Origin: Halomonas alkaliantarctica
GTDB taxonomy: Bacteria; Pseudomonadota; Gammaproteobacteria; Pseudomonadales; Halomonadaceae
Assembly (NCBI RefSeq): GCF_029854215.1
Contig: NZ_CP122961.1
Span: forward strand, 1,178,001 to 1,242,000
Length of the DNA stretch: 64,000 nucleotides
Direction: 5' to 3'
Positions 8,770 to 18,242 of the stretch are shown here, piece after piece (the first letter of the stretch is position 1; each line of letters begins with the position of its first letter). Position numbers and translations under genes: made by a program. The notes beneath the pieces were generated by a model, which worked only from the letters and a program-made list of their open reading frames with translations, was not told the origin of the DNA and did no database searches.

Positions 8770-9582
8770 TCAAGACAACACTTTTTTGGCTTGGGTACGG
8801 ACGTGGGTGGTATAGAGAACCAGTCCAACCAGTGTCAGACCGCCTACCAGGTTGCCCAGTACGGTGGGGATTTCGTTCCACATAATGTATTGATACAGGG
8901 TGAAATCAGCACCCAGCATGAGACCAATCGGGAACAAGAACATGTTGACCACGGAGTGCTCAAAACCTAGATAGAAAAACACAATAATCGGCATCCACAT
9001 GGCCATGATTTTGCCGGACACCGTTGTGGAGATGGCAGCGCCAACCACGCCCATGGATACCATCCAGTTGCAGAACATGCCTCTCAGAAAGAGCACAATC
9101 CAACCGGCAATGCCAGCATCCTGATAACCCACGGTACGGCTTTCACCGACGGCCATCATCGTTTGTCCAACAGCGTTGATCTCCTCAGTACCACCCATGG
9201 TGAAATTCAAGTAGCCGAAGGTGGCAATAAATAGGGCGCCCCCAAGGTTGCCAAGCCCCACCAGCGCCCAGCACTTCAGCATTCTCGGCAGTGTCACGCC
9301 GGGTCTTTTGTCGAGCCATGCAATAGGCACGAGCATAAATACCCCGGTGAGCAGGTCATAGCCCATCAGATAGAGCATGACGAAGCCCACGGGAAAGAGC
9401 AGCGCCCCAATCAAAAAGTGGCCGGTTTGCGTAGCGATGGTGATGGCAAAAATAACCGCCAACGCAAGGGTCGCCCCCGCCATAAAGGCACGGATAAGCG
9501 TATCCCGGGTGCCCATATAGACTTTTGACTCACCCTGGTCCACCAACTTGGTGACAAATTCACTGGGCATTAGATAAGACAT
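8770..9582 (-). CDS. Formate/nitrite transporter (FNT) family channel
   Basis: Inner-membrane pentameric channel of the FocA/NirC family for small monovalent anions, 270 residues with about six hydrophobic segments. The family motif around the central pore histidine is seen as GFEHSVVNMF, and the N-terminal half has the matching pseudo-repeat. Two ATGs compete: the one at 9588 lies only two bases after GGAG, whereas the one at 9582 has an eight-base spacing and is preferred. Upstream is a sigma54-type promoter; downstream is cynS. The usual cyanate transporters (CynX or CynABD) are absent, so this channel may admit cyanate, a formate- and nitrite-sized anion. Bicarbonate, nitrite or formate remain possible substrates. 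Confidence 0.88.
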   Translation of the reverse strand: MSYLMPSEFVTKLVDQGESKVYMGTRDTLIRAFMAGATLALAVIFAITIATQTGHFLIGALLFPVGFVMLYLMGYDLLTGVFMLVPIAWLDKRPGVTLPRMLKCWALVGLGNLGGALFIATFGYLNFTMGGTEEINAVGQTMMAVGESRTVGYQDAGIAGWIVLFLRGMFCNWMVSMGVVGAAISTTVSGKIMAMWMPIIVFFYLGFEHSVVNMFLFPIGLMLGADFTLYQYIMWNEIPTVLGNLVGGLTLVGLVLYTTHVRTQAKKVLS

Positions 9583-9742
9583 AAGCATGTCTCCTGTGTC
9601 ATTTCGGTTAATGAACGCCTAACCCAAGAGTTTTAATGTTTCCTGCTAGGAGCCATAAATAGGAGCAATAAAACCGATGGCTGCGCCGTCCTGGTGCAAA
9701 AAAGATTAAGCGTGTGGCGCTATCGCACTGTCACCTAACTAC

Positions 9743-9758
9743 TGCTATTTGCGTGCCA
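9743..9758 (-). promoter_or_regulatory. Sigma54 (-24/-12) promoter for the channel-cynS operon
   Basis: Read on the minus strand the site is TGGCACGCAAATAGCA. It has GG and GC separated by exactly ten bases and matches the consensus TGGCACG-N4-TTGCA at all but one defined position. Transcription would start about 12 bases downstream, near 9732, giving a leader of about 150 bases before the channel gene. Confidence 0.8.
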
Positions 9759-9825
9759 ATTCGCGCTTATTGTTTTTAATTATCTGTTTTTAATTAATTA
9801 ATTAATTTTACGAAGATGTTTTTGA

Positions 9826-9893
9826 AACGCTTGATGCGTTACGAAAAATCGTAATTAATGATATTTCGTTGATTTATTGACGAAATTTCGTAA
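9826..9893. promoter_or_regulatory. Palindromic activator sites upstream of the sigma54 promoter
   Basis: TTACGAAAAATCGTAA (9839-9854) has six-base arms around AAAA, and TGACGAAATTTCGTAA (9878-9893) contains the perfect palindrome ACGAAATTTCGT. A third inverted repeat, AACGC-TTGAT-GCGTT, lies at 9826-9840, and a half site TTACGAA at 9808. They lie 70-150 bases upstream of the -24 element, the usual place for enhancer sites, and directly before the activator gene, so they could serve activation of the operon and autoregulation. The AT-rich stretch at 9777-9810 could bend DNA. Confidence 0.65.
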
Positions 9894-9909
9894 ATGGCGC
9901 GGGAATTGA

Positions 9910-11907
9910 ATGGTTAAGGAGAGACCACCTTTAACCATGGATATGCCAATGGATGAGCAAAAACGCACTCACGCCGCAGCCTTGATGGGCGGCTTCTCAC
10001 CCCTAGCGATGGTCGTGGTCGACCCTTTTGCCGATCAGTTGCTAGACGCTAACCCTGCCGCCTGTGAGTTGCTGAATATTGGTGAAGCACTCCCTCTAAA
10101 GGCGCCTTTTAGCCATCGTTTGAGTGCTTCACTGCCGTTATGGGTGTGTTTTACCGATGAGGCGCTGGTGCAAAAAACGGCCTGGTCAGATGACCTAGTG
10201 ATACTAGACATGCTGCGCCAGCCTTATCGAGTAGAAGTTTATGCTCAGCATATTGAAGACTCTTCGCAGCTGTTACTGACGCTGATCGACCGCAATAAAG
10301 CTGAGCAGCGGCGAGCAAAAGCGGAATTAGGCCGCCAACACCGCCAGGGAGAGGTGGGCTGGCAGCGGGTCGAGCAGGTATTCGAACAGATTGAGAAACA
10401 GAACCAGCTGATTCTGGGCGCGGCGGGTGAGGGCATTTATGGCCTGGATGCAGAGGGTAAAACCACCTTTGTTAATCCCGCTGCTGAGCGCATTCTGGGC
10501 TGGAGTACCGAGGATATGGTAGGCCACGGCGCGCACCTGATGTTCCACCACACACACGCCGATGGCAGCCACTTCCCGGTGCAGCAGTGCCCTATTCACG
10601 CATCGTTTAGCGATGGCCAGGTGCATCACGTCGATAATGAAGTCTTCTGGCATAAAAATGGTGAAGCGATTCCGGTTGAGTACACCAGCACCCCCATTTT
10701 TGAAATGGGCCGCTTGGTAGGGGCTGTGGTGCTATTTCGCGATATTCGCGAGCGCAAGCGCGCCGAGCAGCAACTGCGTGATGCCCTTGTAGAGGTGGAG
10801 TCACTCAAGCAACGTCTGGAGCTGGAGAATGAGTACCTTCAAGAAGAGATAAAAGCGGAGCTTAACCACCGCGATATTGTTGGCAATAGCCCGGCGGTGG
10901 CAAAACTGATCCAGCAGATTGAGCTGGTTGCACCTACTAGCGCCAACGTGCTGATCAGCGGAGAGTCGGGTACCGGCAAAGAACTGATTGCCCGCGCCAT
11001 CCATGCGGGGAGTACACGCAGTGATCGACCACTGATCCGTGTGAACTGTGCGGCTATTCCCCGTGATCTGTTTGAGAGCGAGTTTTTTGGCCATGTAAAA
11101 GGCGCCTTTACCGGCGCGGTACAGGATCGTCCAGGGCGCTTCGAACTTGCACACGGCGGCACGCTATTTTTGGATGAAGTTGGTGAAATCCCTTTGGAAC
11201 TGCAGAGCAAGCTGCTGCGGGTGTTGCAGGATCAGCAGTTTGAGCGCGTGGGCGATAACCGCACCCGCGAAGTGGATGTGCGGGTGATTGCTGCTACTAA
11301 CCGTGAGCTACGTGACATGATCGACGCGGGCCACTTTCGGGAGGATCTCTATTTCCGCCTCAACGTGTTCCCGATTGATTCGGTACCGTTGCGCAAACGA
11401 ATAGAAGATGTACCGCTACTGGCACGGCATTTTTTACAGCGTGCCTGCCTGAAATTTAATAAACCTGGAGTACGCATTCCTCCCGCCCAGTTGGAAATTC
11501 TTCAGCGCTACCCATGGCCGGGCAATATTCGTGAGCTGGAAAACATTATTGAGCGCCAAGTGATTGTGACCCAGGACCGCCGCTTGATGTTTGATGACCT
11601 GCTGTTGGGGGAGCCACCGCGCTCAATAGGTCGTACTAACCCGGTGCCCGCGTCAGCCCACGCTAGCGTGGAGAAAAGTGAAACACTGCTGCTGACCGAA
11701 CATGCGCTTGGCCAGCGCCAGCGGGAGAGCACGATTGCCGCTCTGGAGCGGGCGGGAGGTAAAGTTTCAGGGGCAGGAGGTGCGGCGGAGCTGCTGGGCA
11801 TCAAGCCCACTACGCTTGCTTCACGCCTGAATAAATGGGGAATTGATACACGGGAGTTTCGCAAAAGAAAGTTCGATTTATCGCCAACCCATCACGCTTT
11901 GGACTAA
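9910..11907 (+). CDS. Sigma54-dependent activator with PAS domains
   Basis: Enhancer-binding protein of 665 residues. An N-terminal PAS-like region (about 20-130) and a clearer PAS domain (about 165-285) are joined by a coiled coil (285-320) to an AAA+ domain with Walker A GESGTGKE (351-358), the sigma54-contacting GAFTGA loop (398-403) and Walker B GTLFLDEV (417-424). A Fis-type helix-turn-helix ends the protein (about 601-640). Divergent from the channel-cynS operon, whose promoter is of sigma54 type, so that operon is its probable target. There is no receiver domain; the PAS domains would sense a ligand or redox state. The ribosome site before 9910 is weak, and ATGs at 9937 or 9943 are alternatives. 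Confidence 0.9.
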   Translation: MVKERPPLTMDMPMDEQKRTHAAALMGGFSPLAMVVVDPFADQLLDANPAACELLNIGEALPLKAPFSHRLSASLPLWVCFTDEALVQKTAWSDDLVILDMLRQPYRVEVYAQHIEDSSQLLLTLIDRNKAEQRRAKAELGRQHRQGEVGWQRVEQVFEQIEKQNQLILGAAGEGIYGLDAEGKTTFVNPAAERILGWSTEDMVGHGAHLMFHHTHADGSHFPVQQCPIHASFSDGQVHHVDNEVFWHKNGEAIPVEYTSTPIFEMGRLVGAVVLFRDIRERKRAEQQLRDALVEVESLKQRLELENEYLQEEIKAELNHRDIVGNSPAVAKLIQQIELVAPTSANVLISGESGTGKELIARAIHAGSTRSDRPLIRVNCAAIPRDLFESEFFGHVKGAFTGAVQDRPGRFELAHGGTLFLDEVGEIPLELQSKLLRVLQDQQFERVGDNRTREVDVRVIAATNRELRDMIDAGHFREDLYFRLNVFPIDSVPLRKRIEDVPLLARHFLQRACLKFNKPGVRIPPAQLEILQRYPWPGNIRELENIIERQVIVTQDRRLMFDDLLLGEPPRSIGRTNPVPASAHASVEKSETLLLTEHALGQRQRESTIAALERAGGKVSGAGGAAELLGIKPTTLASRLNKWGIDTREFRKRKFDLSPTHHALD

Positions 11908-11924
11908 GGTAAGCTGAAAGCGAC

Positions 11925-11994
11925 TTGACAATAGGCTGTACACACAATTTTAGATTGTTCAAGGCTAGCATACATACATGAATGTAACTATAAT
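11925..11994 (+). promoter_or_regulatory. Efflux operon promoter with AcrR/TtgR-like operator
   Basis: A TATAAT box at 11989-11994 is immediately preceded by ATACATACATGAATGTAA (11970-11987), closely resembling operators of AcrR/TtgR-type repressors. A TTGACA at 11925-11930 may belong to a second, upstream promoter. The same operator pattern recurs before the TetR gene at 20666-20683 (14 of 18 bases identical), so repression by that protein is likely. Confidence 0.7.
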
Positions 11995-12074
11995 GCTCAT
12001 CTTTCTGAATGGTTTAATGCGCTAATTGGTTTAGCACTTGCGCCATCCTGACGTTGATACCTAGAGGCAATCCC

Positions 12075-13538
12075 ATGCGACTGGCACACTGGGCAGTCAA
12101 TGCCCCTTTACGACCCCTAATGTTAGCGGTATTCGCCGCTTCCTTTGTTTTGCCTGCTCAAGCTGCCGACCTCATCACGATTACCCGTGATGCGTTGGAC
12201 AATAACGCTGAGCTTGCTTCGGCACGTTCCGAGTATTTGGGCGTTGAAGCAGGTAGAGATGTTGTTCAAAGTGGCTTGCTCCCCCAAATCAACGCGTCGG
12301 GCACCGTGGCGCATAATGAACAGTATGAAAGTCAGGGTTCAACCCGAGCGGGAGCAGGTACTGGCACGGGTAATGTGAGTGCAGGTGATGACCGTTACAA
12401 CACCGTATCGCTCTCGTTAGAAGCCACCCAAGCGCTTTATGATGAAGTCACTCGCCGAGAAGTCACTCAAGCCGAGCGTCAAATTGACCAGCAGTTTTAT
12501 CTGTTAGCGGCGACCGAGCAACAGTTGCTAATCGATGTGGCCAGCGCCTATTTCGACATTCTGCGTGCTTACGAAGTGCTAGAAGCGCGTTTAGCTCAAG
12601 AGCGGGCCATCGGTCGTCAGCTTGAGCAGGCGCGCGAGCAGTTTGAAGTTGGTTTGATTGCAATTACTGAAGTTGAGGAAGCGCGCGCCACCTTTGACCA
12701 ATCTCGTGCTGATCGCATTACCGCAGAGAGTAATCTGCAGGTGGCTTTTGAGGCATTAGAGCAATTGACCGGCCAGCGTTACGCCAGCATTGAAGCGTTG
12801 GGCGACAGCATGCCAATTGCACTCCCAGAGCCAAGCAGCCGCGACTACTGGGTGGAGCAAGCCCTTGAACTTAACCCTCAAGTATTAGCTCAGCAGGCGG
12901 GCATTGAGGTTTCCCGTAGCGGCGTGGAAATTGCCCGTGCGGGTCGTTTACCCACCCTTCAAGCCTTTGGTAACTATCAATATGGTGACAGTGATATTGA
13001 TAATACCACCGGAAACGACTCCTCTAGCCAGGTGGGCTTAAGAGCCAATTTGCCGATCTACACCGGCGGTAGTACCAGTGCCAGCATCCGCCAAGGGACT
13101 TACCAACTGGAAAGTAGCCAGTACGATTTTGAGTCCCAGCGGCGTTCGTCGATCCAACAAGTCCGCTCGCTGTATACCCAAGTCAGCAACGATGTGGAAA
13201 CCGTTGAGGCCCGTGAGCAGGCCATCGTTTCAAACCAGAGTGCACTGGAGGCCACTCGCGCTGGTTATGAAGTCGGCACCCGTAACATCGTGGATGTTTT
13301 GAATGCTGAGCAAAATCTCTATAACGCCATCGCCAACTACGCAGAGGCTCGCTACGACTACGTGGTGAATCTACTCTCGCTGCGCCAGCAGGCTGGCCGA
13401 CTGGATGTCGGTGCCATTGAGGAAGTCAATGCGTGGTTAACCGGCGATGAAGTGAACTTTACCCTACCAGAAAGCGGCGGCAATGACCGCTATGAGCCCG
13501 CGCTCAACATCGGTGCACCGCCCCAGCCTGGCATGTAA
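12075..13538 (+). CDS. TolC-family outer membrane efflux protein
   Basis: Outer-membrane channel of a tripartite efflux pump, 487 residues. A signal peptide is clear (positive start, hydrophobic LMLAVFAASFVLP, cleavage near PAQA-AD). Two homologous halves of alternating coiled-coil and strand segments follow, with the typical NLPIYTGG strand and the GTRNIVDVLNAEQNLY helix near the C-terminus. The ATG at 12075 is preferred, with AGAGG seven bases before it. It is first in an operon with the adaptor and RND pump genes; a TolC gene at the front rather than the end of the operon is less usual. Confidence 0.92.
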   Translation: MRLAHWAVNAPLRPLMLAVFAASFVLPAQAADLITITRDALDNNAELASARSEYLGVEAGRDVVQSGLLPQINASGTVAHNEQYESQGSTRAGAGTGTGNVSAGDDRYNTVSLSLEATQALYDEVTRREVTQAERQIDQQFYLLAATEQQLLIDVASAYFDILRAYEVLEARLAQERAIGRQLEQAREQFEVGLIAITEVEEARATFDQSRADRITAESNLQVAFEALEQLTGQRYASIEALGDSMPIALPEPSSRDYWVEQALELNPQVLAQQAGIEVSRSGVEIARAGRLPTLQAFGNYQYGDSDIDNTTGNDSSSQVGLRANLPIYTGGSTSASIRQGTYQLESSQYDFESQRRSSIQQVRSLYTQVSNDVETVEAREQAIVSNQSALEATRAGYEVGTRNIVDVLNAEQNLYNAIANYAEARYDYVVNLLSLRQQAGRLDVGAIEEVNAWLTGDEVNFTLPESGGNDRYEPALNIGAPPQPGM

Positions 13539-13615
13539 TTGCCCGTCGGTGGGAAGTGATTCAGGTGCGGATGTGCTATCGGTCACCTTAAAAAAGATAT
13601 ATGGGAATGCAACGT

Positions 13616-14866
13616 ATGAAGAAGATGATTCACTCACGCCGAGCGAGTCTGGTGACGCTAGTAGCTGCGCTGGCACTTTCAGCCTGCGGTCAAGAACAAG
13701 CCGAGGCACCTCAACAGGGTGCCCAGCAAGAAGCACCGCCCCATAAGGTCGAAGTGGCCGAAATGGCGCGTCAAGACATACCGCTGGATAAATCTTACCC
13801 CTCGTTGCTGCGCAGTGACGATGAAGTCACCCTGGTTGCCCGTGTAAACGGTTTTCTGGAGGCGCGCCACTTTGAACCCGGCCAGTTGGTGGAGGAGGGC
13901 GATAATCTCTATACCATCGAGCCAGATCTTTATCAGGCAACCGTCAACCAGCGTGAGGCCGATTTACAAAGTGCTCGTGCCGAGCTTTCACGCGCCCAGC
14001 GTGATGCCCAGCGCTTCGAGCAGTTGCTGAGCCAGAACTCGGTAAGCCGTCAGCAGTATGACCAGGCATTGGCCGACCAACGGGTCGCTCAAGCGAGCGT
14101 TGCTCAAGCAGAGGCTGCCTTAACCAGCGCTAACCTGGACTTAGGCTATTCGCAGGTGACCGCCCCTGTTTCGGGCATGATTGGTTTGAGCCAAGTCAAC
14201 GTCGGTAATCTGGTCACTTCCGGAACGGAACTGGCCACTATAACGCCTTTAGACCCGCTGGAAGTTCGCTTCCAACTGCCTCAGCGCGACGCTTTTGAGC
14301 TGCGCCGCCAGTTGAGTGAGGGCGGTGAAACGTCAGATATTCACGCACGTTTGAGTATTCCAGGTGTGAGCGGCGGCAGCGATTCCCAATTGGAAGGGCG
14401 TTTAGACTTCCTGGGTTCCAGTGTGGATCAAGGCACTAGCACTGTTCAGGCATCCGCAACGTTTGAAAATCCTGATGCTAGCGTACTGCCCGGCCAATTT
14501 GTGCGCGTTCGTATTGAAGGCTTAAAGCGCTTTGATGTCTTGGCCGTGCCAGAAATCGCTGTGACCCAAGGCTTAATGGGCCCGCAGGTGTATGTGCTAG
14601 ACGAAGAGAATAAGGCTCGCGAACAGACGATCTCTTTAGGCGAAGTGGCAGGCCCTTGGCAGTTGATTCGTGAGGGCATCGAGCCGGGGGATCGCGTTGT
14701 TGTCGGCGACCCTGCCGGTTTAGAACCCGGTATGACGATTGATCCACAGCCGTTTAGTGGCGACGCTGAGGCGGTGGTCGAAGAGGCCGAGCAAGAAGAA
14801 GCGCAAGAGATGAAAGCGGGGGCAGCCGATGGCCAACCCGCTGAAGGGGAAGAGGGTGCGCAATAA
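13616..14866 (+). CDS. acrA: RND efflux periplasmic adaptor (AcrA/MexA type)
   Basis: Membrane-fusion protein linking the inner-membrane pump to the TolC channel. With the start at 13616 it is 416 residues and begins with a lipoprotein signal MKKMIHSRR..., lipobox LSAC, acylated Cys24. Biotinyl-lipoyl halves (around FEPGQLVEEGDNLYTIEP and TAPVSGMIGLSQVNVGNLV), a coiled-coil hairpin between them and a beta-barrel region are all present. An upstream ATG at 13601 would add five residues. The tail is strongly acidic and alanine-rich. The stop overlaps the next start (TAATG). Confidence 0.92.
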   Translation: MKKMIHSRRASLVTLVAALALSACGQEQAEAPQQGAQQEAPPHKVEVAEMARQDIPLDKSYPSLLRSDDEVTLVARVNGFLEARHFEPGQLVEEGDNLYTIEPDLYQATVNQREADLQSARAELSRAQRDAQRFEQLLSQNSVSRQQYDQALADQRVAQASVAQAEAALTSANLDLGYSQVTAPVSGMIGLSQVNVGNLVTSGTELATITPLDPLEVRFQLPQRDAFELRRQLSEGGETSDIHARLSIPGVSGGSDSQLEGRLDFLGSSVDQGTSTVQASATFENPDASVLPGQFVRVRIEGLKRFDVLAVPEIAVTQGLMGPQVYVLDEENKAREQTISLGEVAGPWQLIREGIEPGDRVVVGDPAGLEPGMTIDPQPFSGDAEAVVEEAEQEEAQEMKAGAADGQPAEGEEGAQ

Positions 14867-17800
14867 TGAACTTCTCTAACTTCTTCATCAGTCGGCCGAT
14901 ATTTGCCACGGTACTGGCGATAATCGTGACGCTGGTGGGCGTGATGTCCATGCGTATACTGCCTATTGAGCAGTATCCCAACGTGGTACCGCCAACGGTA
15001 TCGGTACAGGCTCAGTTCCCCGGGGCGGATGCGGAAACTGTTGCACAGACCGTGGCGGCACCTATCGCAGAAGCGATTAACGGCGTTGAGGACATGCTTT
15101 ACATGACCTCAAACAGCTCCGATAACGGCACTATGAGTTTGAGCGTGGCATTTAATATCGGCACCGATGGCGATATTAATACGATTAACGTGAATAACCG
15201 CGTTCAAGGCGCGCTCTCTCAGCTACCTGAAGCGGTGCAGTCGCAAGGCGTCACCGTTGAGCTTCGTTCCGACTCTATTTTGATGTTTATCGCGTTGACC
15301 TCGCCGGACGGCGACTACGACAAAATTTACATGCAGAACTACGCTACCCTCAATGTGCTTGACGAACTTCGCCAGGTACCTGGGGTAGGTAATGCAGAAG
15401 TACTGGGTGGCGGCGAGTTTGCCATGCGAATCTGGATGGATCCGGATAAGTTAGCCCAGTACGATCTCACTCCTAGCGAAGTAGCCAGTGCGATTAGAGC
15501 GCAAAATACGGAAGTGCCAGCGGGAAGTTTGGCATCGACGCCGCAAAGTGATCCACGCGCGTACACCTATACGATTACCGCTGGAGGTCGCCTCAATAAT
15601 GTCGATGACTTCCGTAACATTTACTTGCGTACCAATAACGACGGCTCTTCACTACGTTTGGAGGACGTTGCACGCCTTGAGCTTGGGGCTTCTTCTTACG
15701 GGGTTGATGCGCGTTTGAACGGCTCAAGCATGGCGCCGATTATTATTAATCAACAGCCCGGTGCAAATGCGCTGGAAACTGCTCAGGGTGTGCGTACGGC
15801 GATGGAAGATTTGTCCACTCGCTTCCCGCCCGGGCTTGAGTATGTGGCACCTTACGATACCACGCTGTTTATCGATGCCTCGGTAGAAACGGTCATTCAT
15901 ACCTTCATTGAAGCGTTTCTAATCGTTATCGTCATTCTGTTTATTTTCTTGCAGAACTGGCGCTTCACCGTGATTGCAATGTCAGTGGTACCGGTAGCGG
16001 TAGTGGGTACGTTTGCGGGTTTCTATCTATTAGGCTTTTCGATCAATCTGCTGACACTATTTGCGCTGGTGCTCTCGATAGGGATAGTCGTCGATGATGC
16101 GATTCTGGTGGTGGAGAACGTCGAGCGCGTGCTGAGTGAAGAGGATGATATCAGCGTGCGCGACGCCACTATCCGGGCCATGAAAGAAGTTGGCGGGCCA
16201 GTGATTGCGACCTCGCTGATTATGGCCGCTGTGTTTATACCCGTGGCTTTCCTGGGCGGCTTTACCGGACAGATTTATCAGCAGTTTGCGATCACTGTGG
16301 CGCTCTCGGTGGCGCTTTCTGCGGTGATGGCGTTGACTTTTACACCAGCCCTATCGGCGATATTTATTAAACATAAAATCGCGGGCGCCGGTCAATCCAA
16401 GTTCAAACGTGCCCTGAATACACCGTTTCGCCTGTTTGACCGGCTGTTTGCCGGTATTACCGCCGCCTATATGTGGGTCGTAAAAGGCTTGGTGCGGTTT
16501 TGGCTGCTGGCGCTAGCGCTAACGGTGCTCACGGGCGTGGGCTCTTACTGGCTTTACGCTAATACACCCTCAACGTTGGTGCCTGAAACGGATCAGGGGG
16601 TTGTGTTGGTGAGCGTGTCGTTGCCGGATGCGGCCTCGCTTGACCGTACTCAACGTTATATGGCGAAACTCAGTGCGGCGATTGAAGATATTCCCGGGGT
16701 GGAATACTCCTCAGCGGTGGCGGGGTATGACATCCTTTCAAGCGCAGTGAATACTGCTCGCGGAGTAATGTTTATCAATCTTAGCCCTTGGTCTGAGCGT
16801 GAACTGACAGCCAGCGATCTGGTCGGGCGTATTATGGGGCTAGGCGCAAGTATTGATGGTGGCTCTGCCATGGCCTTTAATTTGCCGCCGATCATGGGGC
16901 TTTCGACCACCGGCGGGTTTACCGGTTACCTTCAGTCCTTTGACGGAGCATCGACACGCGAGCTCTATCAGGCTTCGTTGCAAATAATGCAAAAGGCTAA
17001 CCAGCATCCCGCCTTGAACCGGGTCTTCACCACCTTCAACGTGAACGTGCCGTCATATCGCGCCAATATCGACCAACAGAAAGCGTTGAGTTATGGCGTG
17101 GCACTGGAGAATATTAACTCGGCCTTAGGCAATACGTTTGGTAATGGTTTTGTGAACTACTTTAGCTATCAAAACCGCAACTTCCAGGTGTATCTGCAAA
17201 ACGAAGACGAATTCCGTAAAACACCGGAAGACGTTAGCAGCGTCTATGTACGCGGCGGCAACGGCGAACGTATTCCGCTTTCCGAATTTGTCGAGCTTGA
17301 GAGCCAAACCGGCCCGGCAGTCGTATCACGGTTTGGGGTTTACGCGGGTGCTCAGTTCCAGGGTGAGCCTGCGGCTGGCTACAGCTCTGCCCAAGCCATT
17401 GAGGCGATGGAAGGGATCGTACAAGAGACGCTAGGCTCTGACTGGGGCATGGGCTGGACCGGCACGGCTTATCAAGAGTCCAACATGGGCAGCGCCGCGA
17501 CGCTGGCTATCGTCTTCGGGCTATTGATGGTCTTCCTGATTCTGGCGGCTCAGTATGAAAGCTGGTCGTTGCCGCTGGCGGTACTCACTGCAACGCCCTT
17601 TGCCTTCCTTGGTGGTATAGGTGGCATCGCGCTGCGCGGGCTGGATACCAGTGTGTATGTGCAGATCGGTATGCTGGTGGTGGTCGGGCTTGCGGCGAAG
17701 AACGCGATCCTGATCGTTGAGTTCGCCGAGCTGCAGCGTAAGGAACAGGGAAAATCAATCCGTGAAGCGGCGATTACCGCGGCAGAGCTGCGTTTCCGTC

Positions 17801-18054
17801 CCATTGTAATGACTTCCTTGGCGTTTATTTTCGGCACCTTGCCGTTGGCCTTGGCGACCGGCGCCAGCGACGTGAGCAGCCACCATATTGGCACCACGGT
17901 GGCCATGGGCATGTTCTCTGTTGCCACCTTGGGGAGTCTGTTTATTCCCAGCTTTTATGCCATGATTGCGACAGCCTCTGATTGGTTGGGTCGCAAAATG
18001 AAGGGGGAAAAGCATGATTCCAATCGGACAGCGCTGGAGCACGACCAGCATTAA
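14866..18054 (+). CDS. acrB: RND multidrug efflux pump (AcrB/MexB type, HAE1)
   Basis: Proton-driven inner-membrane transporter of 1062 residues with twelve transmembrane helices and two large periplasmic loops. It starts with the family-typical NFFISRPIFATVLAI. The proton-relay aspartates are Asp410-Asp411 in SIGIVVDDAILVVENVERV, equivalent to the AcrB pair 407/408. The C-terminal helices carry QYESWSLPLAVL and the GLAAKNAILIVEFA segment of hydrophobic/amphiphilic exporters. Start ATG shares one base with the adaptor stop. Likely substrates are drugs, detergents, bile-like compounds or solvents; specificity cannot be read directly. Confidence 0.95.
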   Translation: MNFSNFFISRPIFATVLAIIVTLVGVMSMRILPIEQYPNVVPPTVSVQAQFPGADAETVAQTVAAPIAEAINGVEDMLYMTSNSSDNGTMSLSVAFNIGTDGDINTINVNNRVQGALSQLPEAVQSQGVTVELRSDSILMFIALTSPDGDYDKIYMQNYATLNVLDELRQVPGVGNAEVLGGGEFAMRIWMDPDKLAQYDLTPSEVASAIRAQNTEVPAGSLASTPQSDPRAYTYTITAGGRLNNVDDFRNIYLRTNNDGSSLRLEDVARLELGASSYGVDARLNGSSMAPIIINQQPGANALETAQGVRTAMEDLSTRFPPGLEYVAPYDTTLFIDASVETVIHTFIEAFLIVIVILFIFLQNWRFTVIAMSVVPVAVVGTFAGFYLLGFSINLLTLFALVLSIGIVVDDAILVVENVERVLSEEDDISVRDATIRAMKEVGGPVIATSLIMAAVFIPVAFLGGFTGQIYQQFAITVALSVALSAVMALTFTPALSAIFIKHKIAGAGQSKFKRALNTPFRLFDRLFAGITAAYMWVVKGLVRFWLLALALTVLTGVGSYWLYANTPSTLVPETDQGVVLVSVSLPDAASLDRTQRYMAKLSAAIEDIPGVEYSSAVAGYDILSSAVNTARGVMFINLSPWSERELTASDLVGRIMGLGASIDGGSAMAFNLPPIMGLSTTGGFTGYLQSFDGASTRELYQASLQIMQKANQHPALNRVFTTFNVNVPSYRANIDQQKALSYGVALENINSALGNTFGNGFVNYFSYQNRNFQVYLQNEDEFRKTPEDVSSVYVRGGNGERIPLSEFVELESQTGPAVVSRFGVYAGAQFQGEPAAGYSSAQAIEAMEGIVQETLGSDWGMGWTGTAYQESNMGSAATLAIVFGLLMVFLILAAQYESWSLPLAVLTATPFAFLGGIGGIALRGLDTSVYVQIGMLVVVGLAAKNAILIVEFAELQRKEQGKSIREAAITAAELRFRPIVMTSLAFIFGTLPLALATGASDVSSHHIGTTVAMGMFSVATLGSLFIPSFYAMIATASDWLGRKMKGEKHDSNRTALEHDQH

Positions 18055-18106
18055 CGCTTAGCGGTTACCTTTTAGCCCTTAGCGAACAACAAAGGGTGAG
18101 AACAAG

Positions 18107-18138
18107 CGGGTGTCATCTTCGGGTGGCGCCCGTTTTTT
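18107..18138 (+). terminator. Intrinsic terminator of the efflux operon
   Basis: An eleven-pair stem (with G-U pairs) closed by a C(TTCG)G tetraloop is followed by six T residues, 52 bases after the pump gene stop. Confidence 0.92.
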
Positions 18139-18242
18139 ATTGCGATGATCGAGATCAAGGTAGTGCTGGCGGCCAAAAGCTAACCTGGGCTAAGCTGGAA
18201 GTAACAATACATCGCCGGCTAAGTACCGGGGGAGGAGTCGCC

